64,000 nucleotides of DNA from Schizochytrium sp. CCTCC M209059 (taxonomy: Eukaryota > Sar > Bigyra > Thraustochytrida > Thraustochytriidae), in NCBI GenBank assembly GCA_000818945.1, contig KN805379.1, positions 85,539 to 149,538 of the forward strand. The letters run 5' to 3'. Shown one piece after another: positions 49,300 through 60,002 of the stretch (position 1 is its first letter; each line of letters opens with the position of its first letter). The notes under the pieces were generated by a model. That model did not search any database, was not told the DNA's origin, and worked only from the letters and a program-made list of their open reading frames with translations. The translations under genes were made by a program, and so were the position numbers.

Positions 49300-50541
49300 T
49301 TACTTGGAGCGCTTGTAGATCTTGTGGAGAAGCGCGTAAAAGATCTCCTTTGGCACAGTAGTGACCTTGGCCTCAATGTCGGAGCAAATCTCCTTGTAGA
49401 TGCTCTCCTCGTACTCGTGGTAGATGTCGGCCAGCTTGAGCTCGTTGTAGATGCCCTTGACAGTCTTAATGCACTCCTCGTCATCCTTGGCGTAGTTGGC
49501 CTTAAGGACCTCCTTTTGCTCGGCAGAGGCACGCGTGAGGGCCTGGGTGACGAGCCAGCTGCACTTGCCGTCCTGGATGTCGGTGCCGATCTTGCCAATG
49601 ACCTCTGGCTCGCCGTAGCAGTCAAGGTAGTCGTCCTGGACCTGAAAGTAGACGCCCATCTTGACGCAAATATCGCAAGCCACGTCGAGGCTCTCCTTGT
49701 CGCGCACACCAGCGACGGCCATGCCAAAGGCAATGGGCGCATAAAAAGAGTAAAAAGCAGTCTTGTACTTGACAATCTTGTAGTGGCGCTCGCTCGTGTA
49801 CAGGTCGAGGTTGATCGGGCCCTGCGGCGGCTGCGTGGACAAATCGAGGAACTGGCCCATCTCGGTCTGGTACGTGGTCTCGGTCATGATGCGGTGCACA
49901 TGCAAAAAGAGGTCCGGGTCCTCGTCCGCAAACATCTTGTAGAGAAGAACATCAACCTGGGTCATGAGGATGAGAGCATCGTTGACGGCGATAAAGCCAA
50001 CGTCCTCGTTCTTGTACCAGCACGGCTGACCGCGGCGGGTGATGGACGAATCCATCAGATCGTCCGAGACCAAAAAGGAGGCCTGGAGCCACTCAATGCA
50101 CCAGCCGAGAACAGCAGACTGCGCGCGAATGGTCTCCTCGTCCTTGGTGGACGACTTGCCCTGGAACTTGGCGATCTCCAGTGCAGCATGCACCACGGTG
50201 AGACCACGGTTCAGCTTGCCGCCCGGCACATTGTAGTCGAGCATGCGCTGCATGGGCTTGGAAATGAGCTCCGTCAGCTCGTACTCGCTGAGGTCGCCGC
50301 AGAGCTCCTCGGCGAGGCCCTTGAACACATCGATGAAGCCGGCCTTCTTGGCCGCGTCAAAGGTGCCGGCCTTGGCCACGCCCTTGCCGCCCTGGAGCAC
50401 CACGGGGCCCTCTCCGCTGCCCGAGATCGCCTTGGACTTCTTGCCCAGGAGCACGCCCGCGCCGAAGATGCCGGCCACGGCCGCCACCGCGGCCACCGCC
50501 GTCAGCGCCACCTGCGCGTTGCTGCCCTCGCCCTGCGTCAT
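49300..50541 (-). CDS. FPPS: Short-chain prenyl diphosphate synthase (FPPS/GGPPS type) with N-terminal membrane anchor
   Basis: 413 residues, no intron. The two Asp-rich motifs are DDLMD (160-164) and DDYLD (303-307). Also visible are MQRMLDYNVPGGKLNRG (substrate-binding KxxR region) and YFQVQDDYLDCYG, with the C-terminal YKRSK usual in eukaryotic FPPS. The enzyme condenses DMAPP with IPP to GPP and FPP for sterols, carotenoids and prenylation. Two oddities are seen. Residues 11-32 form a hydrophobic helix (VALTAVAAVAAVAGIFGAGVLL) followed by Lys, absent from cytosolic FPPS, so the protein may be a tail-out membrane enzyme. The position five before the first Asp motif is Ser (LQASFLVSDD) where human has Phe; this is the site where smaller residues lengthen the product to C20. 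It could therefore make GGPP. Confidence 0.93.
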   Translation of the reverse strand: MTQGEGSNAQVALTAVAAVAAVAGIFGAGVLLGKKSKAISGSGEGPVVLQGGKGVAKAGTFDAAKKAGFIDVFKGLAEELCGDLSEYELTELISKPMQRMLDYNVPGGKLNRGLTVVHAALEIAKFQGKSSTKDEETIRAQSAVLGWCIEWLQASFLVSDDLMDSSITRRGQPCWYKNEDVGFIAVNDALILMTQVDVLLYKMFADEDPDLFLHVHRIMTETTYQTEMGQFLDLSTQPPQGPINLDLYTSERHYKIVKYKTAFYSFYAPIAFGMAVAGVRDKESLDVACDICVKMGVYFQVQDDYLDCYGEPEVIGKIGTDIQDGKCSWLVTQALTRASAEQKEVLKANYAKDDEECIKTVKGIYNELKLADIYHEYEESIYKEICSDIEAKVTTVPKEIFYALLHKIYKRSK

Positions 50542-50741
50542 CTCTCTTTCCCCTTACGGCGTCGAGAAATCACCCCCAAATGTTGGCGCGTCCCGAGCGC
50601 GTGCGTGCCGCCTCGCTTTCCGCTTCTCGCGCTCGATACCCGAGGCCGCCGGCCGCCGCTCTCCGCTCGCGGGATCGCCTTCGCGCTCGCGTTCGCGGAC
50701 AGGATTCGGCCGAGCAGCGCACGCGCTTGCGAGTTTGCTTG

Positions 50742-50800
<59 letters not shown>

Positions 50801-51730
50801 GTGTCGCCTGCGCACGTCTTGCTGCTTCTGTCTCTCATTCACAGTGCGTCGGTCTCTCATCACTGTCGCATCAGTCTCGGCTGTGCAGTGTGTGCGCGCA
50901 GCGTCAAGAAGATTGCGCAATGCTCGCGTCACTCGCTCTCCTTATAAGCGGGCGTGGTCGCCCGGGCGGCTTGCGAGACTGCGGCGAGGTCGAGGTCGAC
51001 GCCGAGGTCGAGGTTGAGGCCGACGTCGAGGTCGGGCGTGGAGCTGCACGGGGGGGAAAGGCAAGCGTGGCATCGGGCAGAGATGCTGGACTGGACTTGG
51101 GGAGAGAGCGAGATGTTGAGCGTGCGGAGCAAGCTACAATCTACATTCGCGTGGTTTTCGAAGCAGAGGCGCAGACGAGCTCAACCCGCCCGAGCCGACG
51201 GCGGCTCTGGCCTGGGTGTAATTGCCGCAATTGCTACGACAAAGTAGATAGGATACATTGAATGCAAAAACAATCGTGGCGAGTCAATCAGGTCTTCCTT
51301 GCTTTTTTCTCAGCGCTCAATATTTTCTTTCTATGTTCCGACTTGAAGAGAATGATGAGCTCCATCTCTCTCCTTCTACAACCCACATTTTCTTCTTCCA
51401 TTGACGATGACCGCGGCAGTGGCGGCGGCAGCAGAAAACTCGAAGAAATTTAATCAGCTTCTGCGTCCTTCTACATCAGGGGGAAGATTTTTTATATTTA
51501 TTTAAAAAACAATTAGAAAACAAAAAAAGGCGGGCCTGATATCCTGGAGACGCATGGCAAAATAGCCCCGCCACTCCGTTGAGCCAAAAACCCGACAAGC
51601 AGCGCGCTCGCGAGCGTCCGTGCCGAGCGCGCGGGTGCGGCGGCGTCAGCGGCGTGGTGGACGCTGCTGGCGGGGTCGCTTTGCAGCACTGACACTGTCG
51701 AGCGTGCCAGAAACTGCGCCGGCGTCGGTC
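50542..51730. promoter_or_regulatory. Divergent spacer between FPPS and TPR-SET genes
   Basis: 1.19 kb. It has (CTTG)n at 50743-50801, GGTCGAGGTCGACG-type repeats at 50990-51035 and AT-rich DNA near 51480-51530. A plus-strand frame from 49234 to 51261 is the antisense shadow of FPPS and was rejected. Confidence 0.5.
50743..50801. repeat. (CTTG)n tetranucleotide repeat in FPPS 5' flank
   Basis: About fourteen CTTG units, perfect except at the left edge, some 200 bp upstream of the FPPS start. The same tetramer recurs at 55837-55873 and in shorter form at 28437-28452. Confidence 0.93.
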
Positions 51731-54667
51731 ATGTCCGGCGCAACGGGCGGCGTCGAAAAGCCCCTTCACGGCACGGCCGCCAGCGCCGGCGGCGCGAGCG
51801 AGGGAGACGACGGGGTGGCCAATGGCCACGGCAGCGAGGCCGACAATGCTCGGGACGTCCCGAACGAGGACCTCGATGAGGTTCTCAAGCTTGATGCCGA
51901 CGCCGTCAAGGCGATCCGGGACGCTTCTAATGCCATGCAGGCGCAGCGGGAGCGCGAGCATAAGACGCCGCTCGAATTTCTCGCCCAAGTGGCGGCGGCA
52001 GCCGCCGCTGAGGACCTCGTCACTACCCTGATGCGCGCCGAGAGCGCCATGATGTTGCCCCGATGGTGCCTGGGCCTTGGCAATGGACATTTTCGCCAAA
52101 ACGAGTACGATGCCGCGCGCGCCTCGTATGAAGCGGCCCTCCTCGTCCTAGTGTGCCTCTCGCGAGTCCTTCGCAGGTCGACGTGCACCTATGTTGATAC
52201 TTCGGACGGCATACGCGTCTTTGAATTTTCCGCGCACCGATGTGAAGATCAAAGCGACGAGGGAGAGCTGCAGATTCTCCATCAAGCTGCAGTTGTCGTG
52301 CGAAATGCGGGCATCACGCTTTGCCAAATGGAAAAGTGGGCCAAGGCTGAGCAGTACCTGCTTGAGGCGTCAATGTTCAGGTCCACTGGCATGGAGGTCA
52401 AGACCTATTTCTGGAAGAGCATGGCGCAGCTTCGTCTGCAAAAGTACTCTTGTGCGGTAAGCTCAGTGGATCAAGCAGAGAGCATCGGTGCCTTTGGACG
52501 GCGCCAGATGCTCTCCAAGCGCCTGCATCGCCGCAACGCCAAGATGCTGCGTGATCCGGTCTTTGGTGTCCAGGCCGCCCAATGTCGCGTGCTCTTTGGT
52601 GAACAGGTCACTGGCATGTATCAGTTTCAGAACATGTTGCGCGAGCAAGAGCCGGGCAAGAATCATCTCGAGTACAATCTCGATGGCGTCACGCGGAGTC
52701 ACGTTCGACCAGAAACAAGCGCGCCCTCTGAAGAAACTGCCTTGGACGCCATCAAGGCCGCTGCCAAGACTGAGGCTACTGCCGCCGCTGCTGCTGCTGC
52801 TGAGATCGAGGCTGCGACTGGAACCGTGACCGAGACCGAGACTGGGGCCGAGAATGAGACAGAGACAGAGACAGAGACCGAGACTGAGACCGAGACCGAG
52901 GATGTCCGCCACGTAGACGGGCTCGTGGCTGCGCGCGAGTACCGGGAAGGCGACATTGTCTTTGTGGCCAAGGCGCTTGTGTGCGAACTGGAGACAGAGA
53001 CGGACCGGGCGTTTGTGCGCTTCGGCTCGGAAACGTCTATCTCGACCATGTACACTCAGCTCCACGATCTGATAATGGACCGCAAATCGGCTGCCAAACA
53101 GCAGCACCTTTTGCGACGGTTCTGTCAGTTTCTCATGGGCAACAGCGGGAACGACCCCACGGAGTACGACATGATGAGAGACACGTGCGTTCAAATCGCC
53201 GAGGGCATGGGCGCCCTCCAAGCGAATGGCGAGATCGATCATAGCAAAGTTGCGCGCGAGCTTATGAAGCACGAAGCTCTGTGCGCAGAGCTCTTTGGCG
53301 AGTACTTTCAAGATTCCCAGGACCAGGTTCGCCAGATCCTCGACGACGTCGGCTTTTTAGCCAAAGGAAAAGGCGCGATTGACGACAGTAGCAGAGGTAG
53401 TGGCAATGGTAGCGGCACCTTGTCGGCGCCCGTTGCCACCGGTGCTTCTTCTTCTTCCACCAAGAGCCCTGCGACCGGGCCTACGAACTCGAGGCCACTC
53501 GCTCTCGAAAACACACGCTGCGAAAAGCTTTTGCAAGAATTCTGCAGTAAAAACGGTCTTGGATCGCGGCGGGACCTCAAAACTGCGAGTAGCGCACAAA
53601 TAGACGCCTTCGTGCGCTTTAGCATGGAGCACCCCGAGGTCGATCCTTTTGCCACAGCACTTTTGGCACGCGCAGACAACGATGCCGTGCTTCGCGAGCG
53701 CGTCCTCGGGCTGCCCGCGACACACAAGGGGTGCGAACCTGCAAGTGACTGCTCGTCTGGGGAAGCTCGTATTCGACGCGTGTCTTTACTGCACCGCGTC
53801 ACCTCGTACGACTTCAAGAATGGTGCCGACATGCTCCTTAGTAAAAGTCAATGTCCCGTCGAGGTGTCTACGCGACGCACGTGTCTGTGGGAGCAGCCAA
53901 CCCTACTCGGTCACAGCTGCGTGCCCAACACACGGCGATTGCATTTTGGCCACCTTTGTTTTGTGCAAGCTGCGCGCTACATTCCCAAGGGGGCGCCGCT
54001 GACGGCGTGCTACACACCGTCAATGTACTTTGGCCCGTCAGGGGAGCTGGCGCAAAAGTACGGTTTCCGCTGCTGTTGCGAATACTGCAAGTGCGGAGGT
54101 CGCGAGGCTCCGCGGGACGTAGAGATCCGCAAGTGGAAAGGCGTCTTTTTTGAAAAGGTCTTGCCCAAGTTCAGCCCGGACCTTTCTTTTGCAGTTGCGC
54201 AAAAGCATGCTGACTACGCCGTCAAGTTATTGGCCAAGCTCGAGAGTTTGGTGGTCAAGTGGACTGAAACCTTGGCAGGGTCCATTTCTCACGAAACGGG
54301 CAAACTACTCATGCGAGTACATTTTCTCGAAGTCTACTATGCGCTCATCAACGCGCTCGAACGCCGTCCCGAGTCGGAGTTGCGCGTCGTGGCTTTGGCC
54401 CTGCGAGAGCACCGCATCCGCAAGGACTGCCTGGAGCAGCTTGGTCTGCTCACGCTCATTTGCAAGCATTACATCACTGTGGAGAACGACCCGGAAAAGG
54501 CCCAGTTGCTTCTCCCGCTTGAGACGGAGGCTATTCGCCAGCTATGCTTTGCTCATGATCGGATGAACTCCAAGCTGATCTCCTTTATTATGCGCACACT
54601 CCTATACATTGTGGACTTTCCTTCCTCTGACATTGTGCCGCCGGGTCTTTTTGCCAGTGAAAACTGA
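51731..54667 (+). CDS. TPR and SET-domain protein (SMYD-like methyltransferase family)
   Basis: 978 residues from the ATG at 51731 (frame open upstream to a GTG). Residues about 90-250 contain TPR-like pairs (LGNGHFRQNEYDAARASYEAAL; CQMEKWAKAEQYLLEAS). A Glu-Thr dipeptide run (ETETETETETE) lies at about 358-395. The split SET domain begins at about 400 (LVAAREYREGDIVFVAKALVCEL). It resumes at about 705-800 with LLGHSCVPNTRR, the turn PKGAPLTACYTPSMYFGPSG, and a post-SET Cys cluster YGFRCCCEYCKC. In active SMYD proteins the motif is NHSCxPN; here the first Asn is Gly. The Cys-rich MYND finger of SMYD proteins was not seen between the halves. These proteins methylate lysines of histones or other targets; activity here is uncertain because of the Asn change. 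Confidence 0.82.
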   Translation: MSGATGGVEKPLHGTAASAGGASEGDDGVANGHGSEADNARDVPNEDLDEVLKLDADAVKAIRDASNAMQAQREREHKTPLEFLAQVAAAAAAEDLVTTLMRAESAMMLPRWCLGLGNGHFRQNEYDAARASYEAALLVLVCLSRVLRRSTCTYVDTSDGIRVFEFSAHRCEDQSDEGELQILHQAAVVVRNAGITLCQMEKWAKAEQYLLEASMFRSTGMEVKTYFWKSMAQLRLQKYSCAVSSVDQAESIGAFGRRQMLSKRLHRRNAKMLRDPVFGVQAAQCRVLFGEQVTGMYQFQNMLREQEPGKNHLEYNLDGVTRSHVRPETSAPSEETALDAIKAAAKTEATAAAAAAAEIEAATGTVTETETGAENETETETETETETETEDVRHVDGLVAAREYREGDIVFVAKALVCELETETDRAFVRFGSETSISTMYTQLHDLIMDRKSAAKQQHLLRRFCQFLMGNSGNDPTEYDMMRDTCVQIAEGMGALQANGEIDHSKVARELMKHEALCAELFGEYFQDSQDQVRQILDDVGFLAKGKGAIDDSSRGSGNGSGTLSAPVATGASSSSTKSPATGPTNSRPLALENTRCEKLLQEFCSKNGLGSRRDLKTASSAQIDAFVRFSMEHPEVDPFATALLARADNDAVLRERVLGLPATHKGCEPASDCSSGEARIRRVSLLHRVTSYDFKNGADMLLSKSQCPVEVSTRRTCLWEQPTLLGHSCVPNTRRLHFGHLCFVQAARYIPKGAPLTACYTPSMYFGPSGELAQKYGFRCCCEYCKCGGREAPRDVEIRKWKGVFFEKVLPKFSPDLSFAVAQKHADYAVKLLAKLESLVVKWTETLAGSISHETGKLLMRVHFLEVYYALINALERRPESELRVVALALREHRIRKDCLEQLGLLTLICKHYITVENDPEKAQLLLPLETEAIRQLCFAHDRMNSKLISFIMRTLLYIVDFPSSDIVPPGLFASEN

Positions 54668-55194
54668 TCACGTCGCGTCTTGTTGACTCGTTAGCTCGTT
54701 GACTTTGTCGCAGCCGCTCTTCTTCTTCTTCTTCTTCTTCTTCTTTTCTTGTTCTGGATGACGATCGAGCAAGCGAGCTTCTTTTTAGTAAAATTCGTAT
54801 GCATTAACAAATGATCGACGTTTGTGAGAGTCTCGGTGAACGATGTTTTGCTGTCTGACCTCAGCCCGCCTGGCCTTTACAAAATAAGCAACGCAGCGGT
54901 CAGTGTCGCGACTGCAGAGACAAGAACTTTCCCGACGAGCGTGTCGTCTCGCGAACGAATCGAACATTCGTTAGGGAAACCAACAACAAAAGATTGGCCC
55001 GACGAGGTGGCCTGAGTTGGCGTGGTAGCCCGAATAGAACTGTTTATTCTTACCTGTTTGGTTTTTCGAGGTTTTTCGTTTTTTTCTGTCCTTTTTTTTC
55101 CAAGGCAGCCAGACAGTCGGGCGCGCGCGCGTCGTCGAACGTTTCCGTGGCGGTGGCAAAACACAGAACTGCAAAGAGGGTTCATCGTCAGACT
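54668..55194. other. Spacer with EFCAB11 promoter
   Basis: 527 bp between two plus-strand genes. It has (TTC)n at 54718-54745 and T-rich DNA near 55060-55100. The frame of EFCAB11 is open upstream to a TTG at 54994 but has no ATG before 55195. Confidence 0.5.
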
Positions 55195-55785
55195 ATGGAC
55201 GCGGTCGCGGCAGCGCGATGCTTTGACGCTTTTGACCGCGGGAACAAGGGCTGGCTCACCTTGCAAGAGACCGAGTTCGCCATGGCAGCTCTCTTGGGCT
55301 TAAGACCCCCACGGTTCGAGGTCGCGCGGCTGGTGGAGGCGTCGAGAGCACGCGCAGGGAGGAGCGCGCAAGACGAGAGCGACCAGGGCGTAGCTGATCA
55401 TCACGAAGAAGGAGATGACGACGATGATGCGGAGGAGGACGAGGAGGAGAAAAGGAAAACGGACCGAGAAGGCGTTGACAAGGAGACGTTTGTAGCTGCC
55501 ATGTCAAGTAAACTTTGCAGGGTCGATCAAGACGATATCATTCGTGCAACCTTTGCAGCCTTTGACGTAGGCTGCCGCGGATTTCTTGTGTATGAGGATG
55601 TTCTCACGTGCTTTCGTCAGGTTCTTCCCTCTGTTTCACCGCAACTGGTGAAAGATGCCTTTGCACTCGCAGACCGTGACAATGATGGTCGCGTTGGCTA
55701 TGGAGAATTTGCGCTGTTGATGCGAAGCCATGCAGATGCGGAACGGCTTCAGCCAAGGACAAAGTCTTCTGTCTTTTTGACTTAA
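55195..55785 (+). CDS. EFCAB11: EFCAB11-like EF-hand protein
   Basis: 196 residues. The order matches human EFCAB11: FDAFDRGNKGWLTLQE, then LLGLRPPRFEVARLVE (human LFGYKPSKIEVDSVM), an acidic insertion at 68-92, IIRATFAAFDVGCRGFL and FRQVLPS, and an EF-hand near the end with a full loop DRDNDGRVGYGE. The first loops have lost ligands, as in the human protein, so probably only the last binds calcium. Function is unknown in any organism. The start ATG at 55195 follows a stretch without in-frame Met. It is tandem with the SET gene and convergent with the cold-shock gene. Confidence 0.82.
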   Translation: MDAVAAARCFDAFDRGNKGWLTLQETEFAMAALLGLRPPRFEVARLVEASRARAGRSAQDESDQGVADHHEEGDDDDDAEEDEEEKRKTDREGVDKETFVAAMSSKLCRVDQDDIIRATFAAFDVGCRGFLVYEDVLTCFRQVLPSVSPQLVKDAFALADRDNDGRVGYGEFALLMRSHADAERLQPRTKSSVFLT

Positions 55786-55836
55786 ATTCGCTGAGGGAGA
55801 GAAGAGAGATAGGCCTGGCGCGCGCGCGATAGAAAG

Positions 55837-55874
<38 letters not shown>

Positions 55875-56181
55875 CGAAAAAGTGAGTAGTTAGACGCGAC
55901 CTCTGCCTCTCGGCTTTTGGCAGTCCGTCTTTGGTCCTGCCATAATACGTGACCCTCGCCCCATTCCCTGCATCATCTTATCCTCTTCACACACACATAT
56001 GCATACACATACATACAAGACATAACAAAGGGGAAAGAAGAAAGAAAGGAGAAAAGTCCAAAACACGCCGGGACAATTCGTTCATTGGTTTTGTGGCGAT
56101 GATATCAATCTAACAGGTCGATAAAGGGTTGGCCTACAGAGCCAGTGACAGGGGTTTATTGCTGATGAGGTGAATAGGTTT
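55786..56181. other. Convergent spacer with CTTG repeats
   Basis: 396 bp with (CTTG)n at 55837-55873 and a CACACA/CATACA stretch at about 55989-56021. No gene seen. Confidence 0.5.
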
Positions 56182-56526
56182 TTAATTGGTGGTGCCAATC
56201 TTGCGGACGAACTGTGCCTGCTGGCGGCCGGTGGACTCGTCGACGACAAGGTTGAACTCAACCTTTTGGTTGTCCTGAAGCGTGCGGAACTCGTCTTCGA
56301 CCTGCGCAATACCAGTAAAGTGCACAAAGACATCGTTGCCGCCGTTTTCGGGGACGATGAAGCCAAAACCCTTGTGCTCGTCGAACCACTTGACGGTGCC
56401 GGTCATGTTGTTGCCCGAAGCGGACGAGAACATGCGCGCAAAGCTAGTGGGGGCGGCGGCGGCCTCGACCTGGGCCACACGGGCAAGAACGCCCACACGG
56501 GCCATCTGTTTTGCGGCGGCGAACAT
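56182..56526 (-). CDS. Cold-shock-domain protein with mitochondrial presequence
   Basis: 114 residues. From about 41 there is a full cold-shock domain: GTVKWFDEHKGFGFI (RNP1 KGFGFI), DVFVHF (RNP2), QKVEFNLV. The fold binds single-stranded RNA and DNA, often as an RNA chaperone. The first 38 residues are Ala/Arg-rich without acid residues until a lone Glu, and end ARMFSSAS, a typical matrix-processing cleavage site. So the protein is predicted to act in mitochondria. Bacterial CspA is about 70 residues and has no such extension; in eukaryotes the domain is mostly found in larger Y-box or glycine-rich proteins. The ORF is intronless and the start ATG at 56526 is the only one placing the presequence. 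Confidence 0.88.
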   Translation of the reverse strand: MFAAAKQMARVGVLARVAQVEAAAAPTSFARMFSSASGNNMTGTVKWFDEHKGFGFIVPENGGNDVFVHFTGIAQVEDEFRTLQDNQKVEFNLVVDESTGRQQAQFVRKIGTTN

Positions 56527-57165
56527 CTTGAGAATTTGGGTATCTGCAACGATCTCTTTCCTCTTCTACTCCACTTTTTCTCCTTGTAGAATTCTGCGCA
56601 TTGCAATTCCCATACATGCGTTCAATTTTCAACAAGCGAGTCAGTCATTCATGCCTTGTCCAACAACGATGAGCATCGCGCGAGCCGCAACACGAACATG
56701 GACTCCTCCGGACCGCGGCTGGTCCGTGGATCCGAGAACTCCTTCATTCATGCAGATGCTGCAGCTTCAAGATCACTCCTCGCAGACTCCAGTTCGCGCA
56801 ACGAGCCCTCTCGACCACGTCGCGTCGCCTGGGCCCTCCTCCCACCAGCCCCGCCCTCCATGCTCGCCGCGCGCTCGCACGGGCTTCCCCCTCCGGCCGC
56901 GCGTTTTCGCCTCCGCGGCGCTGCGCCACCCACCACCCGCATCTTCTCGCCTCCTCTCGCATCGCATCATCTCCCGCGCCAGCGCCGACACGCGCCCGGC
57001 CTCCCGGGCCGGCCGCGCTCGCGCCTCCCCGCGCGCGCGCTTTCCGCGCCTTGTGCGCGCTCTCCGCGCCCTCCGCGCCGCCGCGCGCGGGCTTGCTCGC
57101 CGCGCTCGCGTACCTGTGCGGTGCCGCCAAATCGACTTTGGTGGACGCTCTCCTCCCTCCGGGTC

Positions 57166-57196
<31 letters not shown>

Positions 57197-57761
57197 TCCC
57201 TCGTCCTCTTTTCCGGCCCAACTGCGCCAACGCCCCATTCCCGACTTGCGCCGCGCCCCGCACAGTCGCCCTCCGCGCCATTCTCCACTTGCCGCCCCCC
57301 CCCCATGGCGCGTCCTCTCGCGTCCGGCGGGGATGCGTGCGTGCTTGGATGGATGGATGGATGGATGGATAGATGGTGTAAATCGAGCCGCCCGTGACGC
57401 CTCGCGACCTGTGGAGCAGGGCGGCCTCCGCGGACGCTCGTGAGGCGGGGCAGTCGGGAGACGCGGGCCGAGAGACGCGAGCGAGGCCCGGCCGCAGCGC
57501 GAGCGCCGGGCGCCCCGCTGCCTGTTCTGATTGGGAGCTGATCGTGACGGCGGGCGAGGGAAAGATATTGTGGAGGATAAGAGAGAACTAACGGCATCGA
57601 ATCGGATCGAATACATGACATGTTCCGGCCGGCCGCGCTCGGGTCGCATGGATGTGATGGTCAAATGCACGCATACGCAGAACTAGCAGTAGTAGCAGCA
57701 GTAGCAGTGAAAAGTTGACCGCGAGAAGCACAAGCAGTTCGTTTTTTCCGCAAGAGACAAA
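56527..57761. promoter_or_regulatory. Divergent spacer between cold-shock and SYLF genes
   Basis: 1.2 kb, very GC-rich in the middle. It carries (TTTC)n at 57168-57198 and (GGAT)n at 57346-57371. Long frames on both strands (308, 371 codons) are Arg/Pro/Ser/Ala low complexity and have no domain. Confidence 0.5.
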
Positions 57762-58589
57762 ATGTCGATCCGCACAGCCGCCTCGTATGTGCCAGAGATG
57801 CTTCTCGACGCACCCAAGGAGATGATGCAGTACGATGCTGTAAAGCAGATCAAGGAGTGCGTGGGTGTGGCATTTCTGCGCATGTTTCGCGCCGGATGCA
57901 TTGTGACGGTGCGCGGCGGCGAGGGCATTGTCCTCAAGAAGAAGACGGACGGCTCCTTTAGCGCCCCCGTCGCGGTGAATATGCTTGGCCCGTAAGTTTA
58001 GTCGCCATCTCAGCCATGGCCCTTCTTCTATCTTGCAAGAGTGTTCATCTGGTGAGCCAAGGCGACCTGATGGTGGCGTTTGTGGCATCGAAAACTGACG
58101 CAGTCCTTTACATCTTCTTTTATCTTCTTTTCTAGGTCTATCGGCGCTTCCATTGGTGTGGGCATGACGGACTTTATCATCTTCTTCAAGACGGAGGCCG
58201 CTCTGGATGGCTTTGTTCAGAGCGCTGGCACTGTCGGCGTGAACGGGTCTTTGACCGCCGGACCTCTTGGCCGCGAGGCGGAGGCTCTCATTACTACCAA
58301 ATCCAAGGAGGGCATCATCGTCTTCGCAAGCAGCAAGGGCCTCTACGGCGGTGTCTCGCTCGAGTTTGGTGGTGTCATGACCAACGGCTCTGCCAACTAT
58401 AACCAGTATGGACGTCCCGTGACCCCTGCTGAGATCTTCGAGTCCGAGTCGGCCCCCAAGGGCGACCCATTTGACAAGATGTACAGCGCGCTGGATGACC
58501 TCATGAACCAGGAATTTTCGGATGAGACACCCTCGGCGGCGGCCAAGAGCGAGCTTCCTGCTGACGAGCAGGTGGTTGCCTCGCAGTAG
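57762..58589 (+). CDS. Ysc84/SH3YL1-type SYLF-domain protein, two exons
   Basis: Exons 57762-57991 and 58136-58589 give 227 residues. The 144-bp intron starts GTAAGT and ends TTTCTAG, and splits a Pro codon. The product is one SYLF domain (about 15-210): the LRMFRAGCIVTVRGGEGIVLKK segment and, across the splice, SIGASIGVGMTDFIIFF, then GREAEALITTKSKEGIIVFASSKGLYGGVSLEFGG. The last block is the family's best-known signature. The domain binds phosphoinositides and in Ysc84 and SH3YL1 links membranes with actin at endocytic sites. Here no SH3 domain follows; the protein ends with an acidic Ser/Ala tail. That domain-only form is common in bacteria and protists. Confidence 0.9.

Positions 58590-60002
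<1,413 letters not shown>

Noticed and set aside
49234..51261. 675-codon plus-strand frame over FPPS and its promoter
   Set aside because: Antisense of FPPS for most of its length, then Cys/Leu/Ala repeats from (CTTG)n. No domain.
54994..55194. N-terminal extension of EFCAB11 upstream of 55195
   Set aside because: The frame is open but starts at TTG and the added residues are Phe/Arg-rich, unlike EFCAB11 N-termini.
56744..57670. 308-codon minus and 371-codon plus frames between the cold-shock and SYLF genes
   Set aside because: Both are Arg/Pro/Ala/Ser strings from GC-rich spacer DNA and overlap each other.
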